A stretch of 64,000 nucleotides of DNA from Polaromonas sp047303325 (GCF_047303325.1 NZ_JBKBEX010000005.1:1-64000); one strand, 5' to 3'; shown: positions 49,198 to 58,683, counted from the stretch's first letter. Made by a program: numbers and translations. The notes: a model not told the origin generated them from the letters alone.

Positions 49198-52100
49198 TCA
49201 CGTCAGCGATTCCTTCCCGTATCCCCCGCCGCCCGGCGTATGGATCTCAAACACATCGCCCGGCTGCATGTCGGCCTGGCCTATGTGGTCCAGCGCCTCG
49301 ACCTGCCCCTGCGCCCGCACCACGAGATTGCGCCCGACCTGGCCCGGCTCGCCGCCGGCCATGCCGAAGGCGCCGTGCTTGCGGCCGTTGGACAGGATGC
49401 TGGCCGTCATCGCTTCGAGGAAGCGCACGCGGCGCACGCCGCCGTTGCCGCCGCGCCAGCGGCCCGCACCGCCCGAGCCTTCACGGATTTCATAACTCTC
49501 CAGCCGCACCGGGAAACGGAACTCCAGCACCTCGGGGTCGGTCAAGCGCGAGTTGGTCATGTGGGTCTGGACCACGCTGGTGCCGTCAAAGCCCGACACC
49601 AGCTTGCCCGTCTCATCGAGCTTGCCGCCCGCGCCCGAACCACCCGAAATGGTTTCGTAATACTGGTGGCGCGCATTGCCGAAGGTGAAGTTGTTCATGG
49701 TGCACTGGCCGGCCGCCATCACGCCCAGCGCGCCGTACAGGGCGTTGGTAATGCAGGTGGAGGTCTCCACATTGCCCGCCACCACCGAGGCCGGCGGATT
49801 CGGGTTGAGCATGGAGCCCGCCGGGATGATGACCTTGAGTGGCTTGAGGCAGCCCGCGTTCAGCGGGATGTCGTCGTCCACCAGCGTGCGGAACACATAG
49901 AGCACCGCCGCCATGCACACCGCCGTCGGCGCGTTGAAGTTGTTGGTCTGCTGCGGCGAGGTGCCGGTGAAGTCGATCTCGGCACTGCGGCCTTTCGCAT
50001 TGACGCGGATCGCCACCTTGATCTGCGCGCCGTTGTCCAGCGGCAGGGTGAATTCACCGTCTTTGAGGCGCGTGATCACGCGGCGCACCGACTCCTCGGC
50101 GTTATCCTGCACGTGGCGCATATACGCCAGCACCACTTCCAGGCTGAAGCTGTCGACCATCTTGCGCAGCTCCTGCACGCCTTTTTCATTGGCGGCGATC
50201 TGCGCCTTGAGGTCGGCCATGTTCTGCTGCGGGTTGCGGCTCGGGTATTTTCCGCTCTTGAGCAGCGCGACCATCTCGGCCTCACGCAGCACGCCGCGCT
50301 CGACGAGCTTGACGTTGTTGATCTGCACGCCCTCTTCCTCGATCAGCGTCGAGAACGGCGGCATGGAGCCCGGCGTGGTGCCGCCAATATCCGCGTGGTG
50401 TCCGCGCGAACCCACGTAAAACGTCGGCTGCGCGGCGCTGCCCAGGTAGACCGGCGTGATCACCGTGATGTCGGGCAAATGCGTTCCGCCGTGATAGGGA
50501 TCGTTCAGCACATAGACGTCGCCCGGCTGCATGCTGCCGGCGTTCTCGCGGATCACCGTCTTGATACTCTCGCCCATGGATCCCAGGTGCACCGGCATGT
50601 GCGGCGCATTCGCGATCAGGTTACCTTCGGTGTCGAACAACGCGCAACTGAAGTCCAGGCGCTCCTTGATGTTGACCGAGTAGGCGGTGTTCTGCAACTG
50701 CAGGCCCATCTGTTCGGCGATGTTCATGAAGAGGTTGTTGAAAACCTCCAGCAGCACCGGGTCCACCGTGGTGCCGGCCGCGAAGGTCACGGCGCGCTCG
50801 GCGCGGCGGTCCAGCACCAGGTGGTCCAGCGCCGTGAGCGCCGCTTCCCAGCCGGGTTCGACCACCGTGGTCGCGTTCTTCTCGGCAATGATGGCCGGGC
50901 CTGAAATAATGTCGCCCGGCCGCAAATCCTCGCGCACCACCAGGGCCGCATCGTGCCACTGGCCGCCCGAATACATGCGCACGGTTTCACGGCGCGGCAC
51001 TTCGCGCGGCTCATGCGTGGCGTGGCGCGGCTCGGCTGGCGCGTCGCCGGCCACCACGGCCTCGACCGACACAGCCTCCACCACCAGGCCCTTGCCCTGC
51101 ATCAAAAAGGCGAAACGCTGGCGGTAGGCGGCCTCAAAGCCGGCCTCGATCTGGTCCAGCGTGCCGAAAGGAACAATCAGCGCGGAATCGCTGCCCTCAT
51201 AGCGCACATGCACGCGCCGGTGCGTGGTGATGCCTCCCTTGCTGACCTGCTGGCGCTGCAGCTCGGCCTCGGCGTGGGCGGCGAGTTCCTCAAGCTTGGC
51301 GGCGATCTCGGGCAGCGCGGACTCGGAAAGTTTGAGCTCCACCGCCTGCTCGCGGATCACATTCTGGTCGGCCAGTCCCATGCCGTAGGCGCTCAGCACG
51401 CCGGCCAGCGGGTGCACAAATACTTTGGTCATACCCAGCGCATCGGCCACCAGGCAGGCATGCTGGCCGCCCGCGCCGCCAAAGCACTGCAGGGTATAGC
51501 GCGTCACGTCGTAACCGCGTGCCACCGAAATTTTCTTGATGGCGTTGGCCATCTGCTGCACCGCGATGTTGATAAAACCTTCCGCCACCACCTCGGCGCT
51601 GCGGCCGGTCTGGCCGGCCAGCTCGTTGAATTGCGCCTCGACGGCCTCATAGCTCAGCGGCTCGTCGGCATTCGGGCCGAAGACCTTGGGGAAGTAGCGC
51701 GGCTGGACCTTGCCGACCATCACGTTGGCGTCCGTCACCGCCAGGCGTCCGCCGCGCCGGTAGCTGGCCGGGCCGGGGTTGGCGCCCGCGCTCTGCGGGC
51801 CCACGCGAAAACGCTCGCCGTCGAACTTGAGGATGGAGCCGCCGCCCGCCGCCACCGTGTGTATGCTCATCATGGGTGCGCGCATGCGCACGCCGGCCAC
51901 CTGGGTCTCGAACTCGCGCTCGAACTCGCCGGCGTAATGCGAAACGTCGGTCGAGGTGCCCCCCATGTCAAAGCCTATGACCTTGGCATGGCCGGCAATC
52001 GCCGCCGTGCGGGCCATGCCCACAATGCCGCCTGCCGGGCCGCTCAGGATGGCGTCCTTGCCCTGGAACACATGCGCGTCGGTCAGACCGCCCGAGGACT

Positions 52101-52839
52101 GCATGAAGAAGAGGCGAACACCCGGCATCTCGCTGGCGACCTGCTCCACATAGCGGCGCAGTATGGGCGAGAGGTAGGCGTCGACCACGGTGGTGTCGCC
52201 GCGGCTCACGAACTTCATCATCGGGCTGGTTTCATGCGAGGTACTGATCTGCGTGAAACCCACCTCGGCCGCGATGCGCTTGGCGGCTTTTTCATGCTCG
52301 GTGAAGCGGTAACCGTGCATGAACACGATGGCCAGGCTGCGCAAGCCCTTCTGGTAGTGGGCCAGCAGTTCTTTTTTCAGCAGCGCCTCGTCCAGCGCCT
52401 GCAGCACCTCGCCCTGCGCGCCCACGCGCTCCTGGGCCTCGACCACGGCGCTGTACAGCAGCTCAGGCAGCACGATGTTGCGGTCGAACAGGCGCGGGCG
52501 GTTCTGGTAAGCAATGCGCAACGCGTCGCGAAAACCGCGCGTGGTGACCAGCAGCGTGGGCTCGCCCTTGCGCTCCAGCAGCGCATTGGTGGCCACCGTC
52601 GTACCCATCTTCACGCAGTCGACCACGTCGGCGCGTATCGGCTCGCCGGCCTTCAGGCCCAGCAGGTGGCGTATGCCGGCCACGGCCGCGTCACGGTACT
52701 GCTCGGGGTTTTCCGACAGCAGCTTGTGCGTGACCAGCGAGCCGTCGGGTTTTTTCGCCACGATGTCGGTGAAGGTGCCGCCGCGGTCTATCCAGAATTG
52801 CCAACGGTCGCCGCCCGGTTTGGATGTGGTGTCTTGCAT
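49198..52839 (-). CDS. Fused HyuA-HyuB 5-oxoprolinase/hydantoinase
   Basis: 1213-residue ATP-dependent cyclic amidase. N-terminal HyuA part (1 to about 690): DRGGTFTDIVAKKPDGS, GFDMGGTSTDVSHY and AGGGSILKFDGERFRVGP, the actin-like ATP site. C-terminal HyuB part (about 705 to 1213): DPVLLEVFNNLFMNIAEQMG, SRGHHADIGGTTPGSMPP, and HIGQADMQPGDVFEIHTPGG. The order and length match eukaryotic-type 5-oxoprolinase (OPLAH, EC 3.5.2.9), which opens 5-oxoproline to glutamate. Hydantoinase or acetone-carboxylase-like activity cannot be excluded. Start ATG at 52839 (MQDTTSKPGG); a longer frame upstream is not homologous. Confidence 0.9.
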   Translation of the reverse strand: MQDTTSKPGGDRWQFWIDRGGTFTDIVAKKPDGSLVTHKLLSENPEQYRDAAVAGIRHLLGLKAGEPIRADVVDCVKMGTTVATNALLERKGEPTLLVTTRGFRDALRIAYQNRPRLFDRNIVLPELLYSAVVEAQERVGAQGEVLQALDEALLKKELLAHYQKGLRSLAIVFMHGYRFTEHEKAAKRIAAEVGFTQISTSHETSPMMKFVSRGDTTVVDAYLSPILRRYVEQVASEMPGVRLFFMQSSGGLTDAHVFQGKDAILSGPAGGIVGMARTAAIAGHAKVIGFDMGGTSTDVSHYAGEFEREFETQVAGVRMRAPMMSIHTVAAGGGSILKFDGERFRVGPQSAGANPGPASYRRGGRLAVTDANVMVGKVQPRYFPKVFGPNADEPLSYEAVEAQFNELAGQTGRSAEVVAEGFINIAVQQMANAIKKISVARGYDVTRYTLQCFGGAGGQHACLVADALGMTKVFVHPLAGVLSAYGMGLADQNVIREQAVELKLSESALPEIAAKLEELAAHAEAELQRQQVSKGGITTHRRVHVRYEGSDSALIVPFGTLDQIEAGFEAAYRQRFAFLMQGKGLVVEAVSVEAVVAGDAPAEPRHATHEPREVPRRETVRMYSGGQWHDAALVVREDLRPGDIISGPAIIAEKNATTVVEPGWEAALTALDHLVLDRRAERAVTFAAGTTVDPVLLEVFNNLFMNIAEQMGLQLQNTAYSVNIKERLDFSCALFDTEGNLIANAPHMPVHLGSMGESIKTVIRENAGSMQPGDVYVLNDPYHGGTHLPDITVITPVYLGSAAQPTFYVGSRGHHADIGGTTPGSMPPFSTLIEEEGVQINNVKLVERGVLREAEMVALLKSGKYPSRNPQQNMADLKAQIAANEKGVQELRKMVDSFSLEVVLAYMRHVQDNAEESVRRVITRLKDGEFTLPLDNGAQIKVAIRVNAKGRSAEIDFTGTSPQQTNNFNAPTAVCMAAVLYVFRTLVDDDIPLNAGCLKPLKVIIPAGSMLNPNPPASVVAGNVETSTCITNALYGALGVMAAGQCTMNNFTFGNARHQYYETISGGSGAGGKLDETGKLVSGFDGTSVVQTHMTNSRLTDPEVLEFRFPVRLESYEIREGSGGAGRWRGGNGGVRRVRFLEAMTASILSNGRKHGAFGMAGGEPGQVGRNLVVRAQGQVEALDHIGQADMQPGDVFEIHTPGGGGYGKESLT

Positions 52840-52877
52840 GGTTTTTGATTTCAGAGTTAACGTGTTTTTGCTGATCT

Positions 52878-53480
52878 TCAGGATCTGTTTGCCGCCAGGC
52901 CCGGCCTGGAACCGCGGGCCGCTACCGTCCGGCCGGAACCGGCCATACGCTCCCTGCCAATGTACCCAAGTACCGGTGCCAGTTGCTGAATGTCCGGCGC
53001 ACCTGGCAGGGCAACCGCCGCCGGGCACCAGGGATAGGGTAGGCCGGCCGCCCAATCCATGACCTTCTCCGCCTGCGAAGCCGGCAATGTCTGCATGGTC
53101 TCTATGGTGATCGAAAGGCTTTCCGCCAGGTATGAAGGCGGCGAAAAGCACCAATCGTAGCGGCCGCATCCGACACGCACGGCACGGCTGTCCTTTTCGG
53201 TCATGGCGACCAGCCAATCACAGACAAACACCTCGGCATCGCCCTCAGGCGGCGGGGACAGGCAAAAAGTGTAGACATTCTCGTAAGACTGGCCGAACCG
53301 GCGCACCAGCACCTCGGCGATGGCATCTCGCCCCTGGCATACCGGCGGAAATGAAATCGCCGCGGTATGAACAACCATCTCCAGCAGGGCATCGTCCGTG
53401 AATGCCTGCGCCAACAGATGGGGGCGGTTGCCGTCCTTGGCGTGAAGGTAGGCTGTGACGGCTGCGGAAGGTGTTTTCAT
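52878..53480 (-). CDS. NTF2-like (SnoaL-type) protein
   Basis: 200 residues from ATG 53480 (MKTPSAAVTAYLHAKDGNRP). NTF2-fold pattern: LAQAFTDDALLEMVVH, CQGRDAIAEVLVRRFG, and strands with a FVCDWLVAM then YDWCFS. Such proteins act as small-molecule isomerases/hydrolases or binding proteins. The C terminus continues about 60 residues beyond the fold (with Gly/Ala-rich end). Between the TRAP binding-protein gene and the oxoprolinase gene, so it may act on the same compound (inference). Confidence 0.72.
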   Translation of the reverse strand: MKTPSAAVTAYLHAKDGNRPHLLAQAFTDDALLEMVVHTAAISFPPVCQGRDAIAEVLVRRFGQSYENVYTFCLSPPPEGDAEVFVCDWLVAMTEKDSRAVRVGCGRYDWCFSPPSYLAESLSITIETMQTLPASQAEKVMDWAAGLPYPWCPAAVALPGAPDIQQLAPVLGYIGRERMAGSGRTVAARGSRPGLAANRS

Positions 53481-53508
53481 ACGATGTGGCGTCCTGTTTT
53501 CGCCCGCC

Positions 53509-54471
53509 TCATTGCGGCATGTAGTAAGGCACAAAAATGTCGTTCGCCTCATTGCCAACGGAGCGTATCCACTCGCGCGAGAACTTCTCGCCCATGCGCT
53601 TGATTTCCTGGTCCAGCTCGGGCGAAATCCGCTCTATCTTCACGCCGTTGGCGCGCAGTTCCTCGGTGGCGCTGGCGGCCAATGCCTGGCTGGCCTGCCA
53701 GCCGCGCACTTCCGCCTCGGCGGCCGCCTTGAGCACTGCGGCGCGCGCCTCGGGCTTGAGTGCATCAAAGGCTTTGTTGTTCACGAACACCGCGTTTTTC
53801 GGGAACCAGGCATTGATCTCGTAGTAGTACTTGATCGGGCCCCAGACCTTGTTCTCCACGCCGGTCAGCGCCGACGTGATCATGTTGTCCATGCGGCCTT
53901 CGGCCAATGCCTTGCCCACGTCGACCATGGCCACGTCAACCGGTTTGGCGCCCAGCATTTCGGCGATGCGCATGGTGGTCTGGTTGTAGGTGCGCATCTG
54001 GGTGCCGCGAAAGTCCGTCGGCCCCCGCACCGGCTTGTTCGAATGCAGGCCTTGCGGCGGCCAGGGCACGGCGTAGAGAAGCTTCAGCCCGCGCTCGGAA
54101 AAATGTTTTTCAAGGCCGGGGCGCTGCAGCTTCCAGAGGCGCTGCGCGTCCTTGTACGAAGTGACGACGAACGGAATGGAGTCCGCGCCGGCCAGCGGGA
54201 TTTCCTTGACCATGCTGGTCATGATGGTCTCGCCGGCTTCGGCCTTTCCCTGCTGCACGGCCGCGCTGATGTCGGCCAGCTTGGCCAGGGTGTTGTTGGG
54301 GTACACCTGTATCTGCAGCTCCCCGCGCGTGGCCGTATCCACATCGCGGCCGAACTGGAGGATGTTTTGCGTATGGAAGGACTCGGCCCGGTAGCCGGTG
54401 GCCAGCTTCCAGCTTGTCTGGGCGTGCGCTGCCCCCGCCGCGACCAGCGCGGCTATCAAAACTGCTTTCAT
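53509..54471 (-). CDS. TRAP transporter substrate-binding protein, solitary
   Basis: 320 residues, signal peptide MKAVLIAALVAAGAAHAQ. DctP fold: SWKLATGYRAESFHTQN, RGELQIQVYPNNTLA, VPWPPQGLHSNKP, MRTYNQTTMRIAEMLG and WFPKNAVFVNNKAFDAL. It binds an acidic solute in the periplasm. No dctQ or dctM lies next to it; the set at 61-64 kb is the nearest, whose own DctP is clearly similar in sequence. Stop 28 bases upstream of the NTF2-like gene's ATG. Confidence 0.88.
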   Translation of the reverse strand: MKAVLIAALVAAGAAHAQTSWKLATGYRAESFHTQNILQFGRDVDTATRGELQIQVYPNNTLAKLADISAAVQQGKAEAGETIMTSMVKEIPLAGADSIPFVVTSYKDAQRLWKLQRPGLEKHFSERGLKLLYAVPWPPQGLHSNKPVRGPTDFRGTQMRTYNQTTMRIAEMLGAKPVDVAMVDVGKALAEGRMDNMITSALTGVENKVWGPIKYYYEINAWFPKNAVFVNNKAFDALKPEARAAVLKAAAEAEVRGWQASQALAASATEELRANGVKIERISPELDQEIKRMGEKFSREWIRSVGNEANDIFVPYYMPQ

Positions 54472-54521
54472 GAGGAACTCCTTGGGAGTTGAGAATTAGC
54501 CCGGCGCAGGGTGCATGGCGC

Positions 54522-55289
54522 TCACCCTTTCAGGTCGGTCACAAACATCTTGCCTGGCGCATGGGTGATGCACATCGACAGGCGGCTTTTCTGGGCTACC
54601 CATTGCGGCGTGACGCCGCAACCCCAGAAAACCGGGACTTCATCGTCCTTGATGTCGACCGCATCGCCGTAGTCCGGGCGCGACAGGTCGGTAATGCCTA
54701 TCGCTTCCGGATTGCCGATGTGAACGGGCGCACCGTGCGCCACGTCAAACCGGCCAGAAATCTCCACCACCTTCGCGACATCGCGGCTCTTGATGGGCCG
54801 CATGGTGACCACCATCTCGCCGCTGAACACGCCGGCGGGTTGACACTGGAGACTGGTACGGAACATCGAGACATTGCGGCCCTGCTCGACATGCCTCAGA
54901 GGAATACCGGCCTGCGTGACCGCTGCCTCGAAGGAAAAGCTGCAGCCGATCAGGAAAGCCACGTGGTCGTCCTTCCAGATCGAGCGGATCTCGCCCCGCT
55001 CCTCGACAAACTCGCCGTCGCGGTAAACACGGTAGCCCGGAATGTCGGTCGTGATGTCCGCCCCCGGCGCGCACAACGGCTCGGTGGCGCCCGGCTTGAG
55101 CACCTCCACCAGCGGGCAGGGCTTGGGGTTGCGCTGGCAAAACAGCAGGAAGTCAAAGGCCTGCGCCTGCGGCACGATCATGAGATTGGCCTGGATGTGG
55201 CCGTTGGCGTGTCCCGCGGTGGGCAGAGAAAACTCGCCGCGGCGACTGGCCATACGCAGGTCTTCAGGGCGATCAAAAATCTTGTTCAT
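54522..55289 (-). CDS. DUF1445 (D-glutamate cyclase-like / putative hydro-lyase) protein
   Basis: 255 residues. DUF1445/UPF0317 marks: ANLMIVPQAQAFDFLLFC, CPLVEVLKPG, DITTDIPGYRVYRDGEFVEE, FLIGCSFSFEAAV, and FWGCGVTPQWVA near the end. The family forms the N-terminal part of mammalian D-glutamate cyclase (DGLUCY), which makes 5-oxo-D-proline. Here it lies 50 bases ahead of the TRAP protein in the cluster with the 5-oxoprolinase. Enzyme activity in bacteria is not firmly known. Confidence 0.83.
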   Translation of the reverse strand: MNKIFDRPEDLRMASRRGEFSLPTAGHANGHIQANLMIVPQAQAFDFLLFCQRNPKPCPLVEVLKPGATEPLCAPGADITTDIPGYRVYRDGEFVEERGEIRSIWKDDHVAFLIGCSFSFEAAVTQAGIPLRHVEQGRNVSMFRTSLQCQPAGVFSGEMVVTMRPIKSRDVAKVVEISGRFDVAHGAPVHIGNPEAIGITDLSRPDYGDAVDIKDDEVPVFWGCGVTPQWVAQKSRLSMCITHAPGKMFVTDLKG

Positions 55290-55335
55290 GGTGTGGGAAA
55301 ACGGATGAGTAAAAAATGGTGCTGAGGGTTTGAGC

Positions 55336-56040
55336 TCAAAGGCCCAGGTAAGCTTTTTTGATCCGGTCGTCATTGAGCAGCTCATGCCCCTTGCCCTGCA
55401 TCACGATGCGGCCGGTCTGGATGACATAACCGTAATGCGCGATGTTCAGGGCTTTTTGCAGGTTCTGCTCGACCAGCAAGATCGACACACCGGTGGCGTT
55501 GACCTGCTGGATGACCTCCAGCACCTTGGTCACGAACTTGGGGGCGATGCCCCATGAGGGTTCGTCCAGCATCAGCAGCTTGGGCCGGGCCATCAGCCCG
55601 CGGGCTATGGCCAGCATCTGCTGCTCACCGCCGCTCATGGTGCCGGCCAGTTGCGTGGCGCGCTCCTTGAGGATGGGAAACAGCTGCAGCATCTCTTCGA
55701 TGCCCCGGGCCACCTCGTGCCTGTCCATGCGCGTGAAGGCGCCGAGCTCCAGGTTGCGCAGCACCGTGAGCCGCGGAAACAGGCGCCGGCCTTCCGGCAC
55801 CAGCGACAGGCCCAGCGGAACCCGCTTGTGCGCCGGCATGCGGTGAACCGGCTCGCCATTGAAGGTGATGCTGCCGGCCGCGGCGGCGTTGAGGCCCGCC
55901 ACGGCGCGCAAGGTGGTGGATTTTCCGTTGCCGTTGCCGCCCACCAGGGCCACGATCTTTCCGGGCTCGACCTGCAGGCTGACGTCGGAAATGGCCAGTA
56001 CATCGTCGTAGCAAACCTTGAGGTTTTTGATTTCGAGCAT
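55336..56040 (-). CDS. livF: Branched-chain-type ABC transporter ATPase LivF
   Basis: 234-residue ATPase. Walker A GGNGNGKST (34-42; the usual GPNGAGKS has Asn for Ala), signature MSGGEQQMLAIARGLM, Walker B LLMLDEPSWGIAPKF. Partner of LivG on a high-affinity importer for amino acids or amides. Start ATG at 56040, three bases after the livG stop. Last gene of the Liv set; DUF1445 begins 47 bases later. Confidence 0.93.
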   Translation of the reverse strand: MLEIKNLKVCYDDVLAISDVSLQVEPGKIVALVGGNGNGKSTTLRAVAGLNAAAAGSITFNGEPVHRMPAHKRVPLGLSLVPEGRRLFPRLTVLRNLELGAFTRMDRHEVARGIEEMLQLFPILKERATQLAGTMSGGEQQMLAIARGLMARPKLLMLDEPSWGIAPKFVTKVLEVIQQVNATGVSILLVEQNLQKALNIAHYGYVIQTGRIVMQGKGHELLNDDRIKKAYLGL

Positions 56041-56042
56041 CT

Positions 56043-56753
56043 TCAGTCCCCCAGGTAGGCGGTAATCACAGCGGCGTCGCTGGACACCTGCTGCGGCGTG
56101 CCTTCGGCGATCTTCACGCCGCGGTCCAGCACAACGATCTTGTCGGCGATGGGCATGATGCCTTCGAGCACATGCTCGACGATCAGGCAGGCGATGCCTC
56201 TGTCGCGGATTTTCAGCACCACATCGACCGCTTCGCGGACTTCCGATGGGTTAAGGCCCGCCATGACTTCGTCCATCAGCAGGATGCGCGGCTGCGTGGC
56301 CAAGGCTCGTGCCACGGCCAGGCGCCGCTGCTCGCTGATGGTCATGCTGGCGGCGGGCTTGTCGGCAAAGCGTTCAAGCCCGGCAAACGCCAGCCAGTCC
56401 ATGGCGGCCTTGCGCGCCTTGGCGACGTTGTGCTGCAGCAGCATGGCCGCCGTCATCACGTTCTCGCAGGCCGTCATGCTGGTAAAGGTGCGCGCGATCT
56501 GGAAAGTCCGCGCCACGCCGGTGCGGGCGCAGGTTTCCGGCGGCAGGCCGGCGATATCGCGGCCGCCCAGCATGATGCTGCCCGAGGTAGGGGCAAAGTA
56601 GCCAGCGACGCAATTGAACATGGTCGTCTTGCCGGCGCCGTTGGGGCCTATCAGGCCCACCACCTGGCCAGTGTCCACGCCAAAGGAAACATCCTGGTTG
56701 GCGACCAGCCCGCCAAAGCGCTTGCTGACCTGCTTGACTTCGAGCAATTTCAT
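56043..56753 (-). CDS. livG: Branched-chain-type ABC transporter ATPase LivG
   Basis: 236 residues. Walker A GPNGAGKT (36-43), Walker B ILLMDEVMAGLNPSEV, H-loop LIVEHVLEG. The ABC signature is SMTISEQRRLAVARALA, without the usual S-G-G core, as seen in an amide/urea-type subgroup. The start overlaps the livM stop by 4 bases (ATGA), so translation is coupled. With LivF it powers the LivH/LivM channel. Confidence 0.92.
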   Translation of the reverse strand: MKLLEVKQVSKRFGGLVANQDVSFGVDTGQVVGLIGPNGAGKTTMFNCVAGYFAPTSGSIMLGGRDIAGLPPETCARTGVARTFQIARTFTSMTACENVMTAAMLLQHNVAKARKAAMDWLAFAGLERFADKPAASMTISEQRRLAVARALATQPRILLMDEVMAGLNPSEVREAVDVVLKIRDRGIACLIVEHVLEGIMPIADKIVVLDRGVKIAEGTPQQVSSDAAVITAYLGD

Positions 56754-57784
56754 GCGGCCTCCTTGGCGGCGTTCTGCACGGCGACGCTTGGCATTGCCAT
56801 CTGCCGCGACGCGTCGGCGCGCGCCCGGCGGCGTTCGCGGAAGCTGCGCAACCAGCCGATCAGGCCCGTGGGATAAAACACTGCGATCACGATGATGAGG
56901 CTCGCGTAAATGATGACGTCTGTGCCGCGGCCCGTGCCGCCGAAGGCGATGCGGGTGAGCTCCTCGATGCTGGTCAGCACCACGGCGCCCACGACCGGCC
57001 CCAACAGGGTACCCACGCCGCCGAGGATGGACACCAGCGCCATCTTGATGGAAAGCGCCGTCGACAGCACCGAGTTCGGGTCGATGTAAAGCTCCTTTTG
57101 CGCATACAGGCTGCCGCCGACCGCGGTCAGGAAGGCGCTGACCGACAGCGCGACCTGCTTGTAGCGCGCGATATTCACGCCTATGCTGCGGGCCGCATCG
57201 GGTTCGTCCTTGATGGCCCTGAAGTAGTAGCCCAGGTAGCTGCGCTCTATCCACCAGTTCACGCCCAGCGTGATGAGCAGCAGGCCCAGCGCCAGCCAGT
57301 AGTAAGGCAGCTTGGTGGCGAAGTTCAACCACAGCCAGCCCTGGCGGTCCATGGGCACATAAAGACCCACCGCTGCGCCGCCGTACTCCCACTCGGTGAA
57401 GAAAATCTGCACCAGCTCGGCCACCGCGATGGTCGCCATCGCGAAGTAGTGGCCCTTGAGCCGGAAGCACGACCAGCCAAAGCCCAGGCTCAGCAAGGCC
57501 GCGAGCAAACCGCCGGCCAGCACGCCTATCCAGGGATTGACGCCGAACTTGACCAGCAGCAGCGTCGAGGCATAGGCGCCCAGGCCGTAGAAAGCCGCGT
57601 GGCCTAGCGACACCTGGCCGGCATAACCGCCCACGATGTTCCAGGCCACGCCCACCTGGGCCGCCATGAGGATCAGGATGGCCATGTTGAGGTGCGAAGC
57701 GTCCGTGAAGGCGGGGACGGCCAGGGCAAACGCCAGGGCGGCGACAGCAAAAATAATCTGTTTCATGGTGCTCATGGTGTTCAT
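56750..57784 (-). CDS. livM: Branched-chain-type ABC transporter permease LivM
   Basis: 344-residue permease with about nine membrane helices and the conserved EAA-like segment SIGVNIARYKQVALSVSAF. GGVGTLLGPVVGAVVLTSIEEL is typical of LivM. The N terminus MNTMSTMKQIIFAVAALAF begins 4 bases inside the livH stop. Forms the channel with LivH. Confidence 0.92.
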   Translation of the reverse strand: MNTMSTMKQIIFAVAALAFALAVPAFTDASHLNMAILILMAAQVGVAWNIVGGYAGQVSLGHAAFYGLGAYASTLLLVKFGVNPWIGVLAGGLLAALLSLGFGWSCFRLKGHYFAMATIAVAELVQIFFTEWEYGGAAVGLYVPMDRQGWLWLNFATKLPYYWLALGLLLITLGVNWWIERSYLGYYFRAIKDEPDAARSIGVNIARYKQVALSVSAFLTAVGGSLYAQKELYIDPNSVLSTALSIKMALVSILGGVGTLLGPVVGAVVLTSIEELTRIAFGGTGRGTDVIIYASLIIVIAVFYPTGLIGWLRSFRERRRARADASRQMAMPSVAVQNAAKEAA

Positions 57785-58647
57785 GCCTTACCCATCAGGC
57801 CCTGGGGCCGGAACATCAACACGCCCAGGAACAGCACCAGCACGATGGCGGTCTTGTACTGCGGCCCGAGCAGCAGGCCGCCCATGACCTCGATCACTCC
57901 GACCAGGATGCCGGCCCAGAAGGCGCCCGAGACGCTGCCGAAGCCGCCCAGGTTGACCACCACAAAAGCCAGCAGGATAAAGCTCGCGCCGACGTCCGGA
58001 AAGATCGGGAAAAAGGTCGACAGCAGCACCCCGGCCGCACCGGCGCAAGCCGCGCCTATGCCCCAGGCCAGCGAGAACATCTTGTGCGAATCAATGCCCA
58101 TGAGTCGCGCGGCTTCCTTGTCGGAGGCGGTGGCTTCCAGCGCCGCGCCCAGCCGGGTCTTGTTCAGGAAGAAATAAATCAGCCCGGTCACCACGACAGC
58201 CCCTACGCCGGCCACCAGCTGCGGTTTGCCCAGCTGTATGCCCAGCAGCTTGACGGTGCCGCTGACCGCGGAGTTCTCGATGGAGCGGAAATCCGGCTTC
58301 CAGAGGAACTGGGCCACGCCGCGCAGCAAGATCATGATGCCGAAGGTCGTGAAGATCTGCGACAGCATGGGCGCGTTGATGATGCGCACGATCACCAGCT
58401 TGTACAGCAGCACACCGAAGCCGAACAGCATGAGGACCGTCAGCGGCAGGGTGATCATGGGATCCAGCGCATACAGGGAGAACAGCCAGAAGGCCGAGTA
58501 CATGCCGAGCATGAGGAACTCCCCGTGCGCGAAATTCACGATGTCCATGACGCCGAAAATCATGGTCAGGCCGATAGCCACCAGCGCGTAAATCAGCCCG
58601 ATCAGGACGCCGGAGGCCAGCGTCTGAAGCAATATTTCCGTGGTCAT
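57781..58647 (-). CDS. livH: Branched-chain-type ABC transporter permease LivH
   Basis: 288-residue permease, about eight helices. GLIYALVAIGLTMIFGVMDI with NFAHGEFLMLGMY is the LivH signature, and AARLMGIDSHKMFSLAWGIG is its EAA-like loop. Downstream of the binding-protein gene by 36 bases and overlapping livM by 4. Confidence 0.92.
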   Translation of the reverse strand: MTTEILLQTLASGVLIGLIYALVAIGLTMIFGVMDIVNFAHGEFLMLGMYSAFWLFSLYALDPMITLPLTVLMLFGFGVLLYKLVIVRIINAPMLSQIFTTFGIMILLRGVAQFLWKPDFRSIENSAVSGTVKLLGIQLGKPQLVAGVGAVVVTGLIYFFLNKTRLGAALEATASDKEAARLMGIDSHKMFSLAWGIGAACAGAAGVLLSTFFPIFPDVGASFILLAFVVVNLGGFGSVSGAFWAGILVGVIEVMGGLLLGPQYKTAIVLVLFLGVLMFRPQGLMGKA

Positions 58648-58683
58648 GGTTGTCTCTTAAGCAGGTGAGTCAAGGCCGGCGGC

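Noticed and set aside
50953..52848. A 631-codon open frame opposite the oxoprolinase fusion
   Set aside because: The minus-strand gene has every motif of its family, and this frame shows only Gly/His/Arg-rich reverse-strand sequence.
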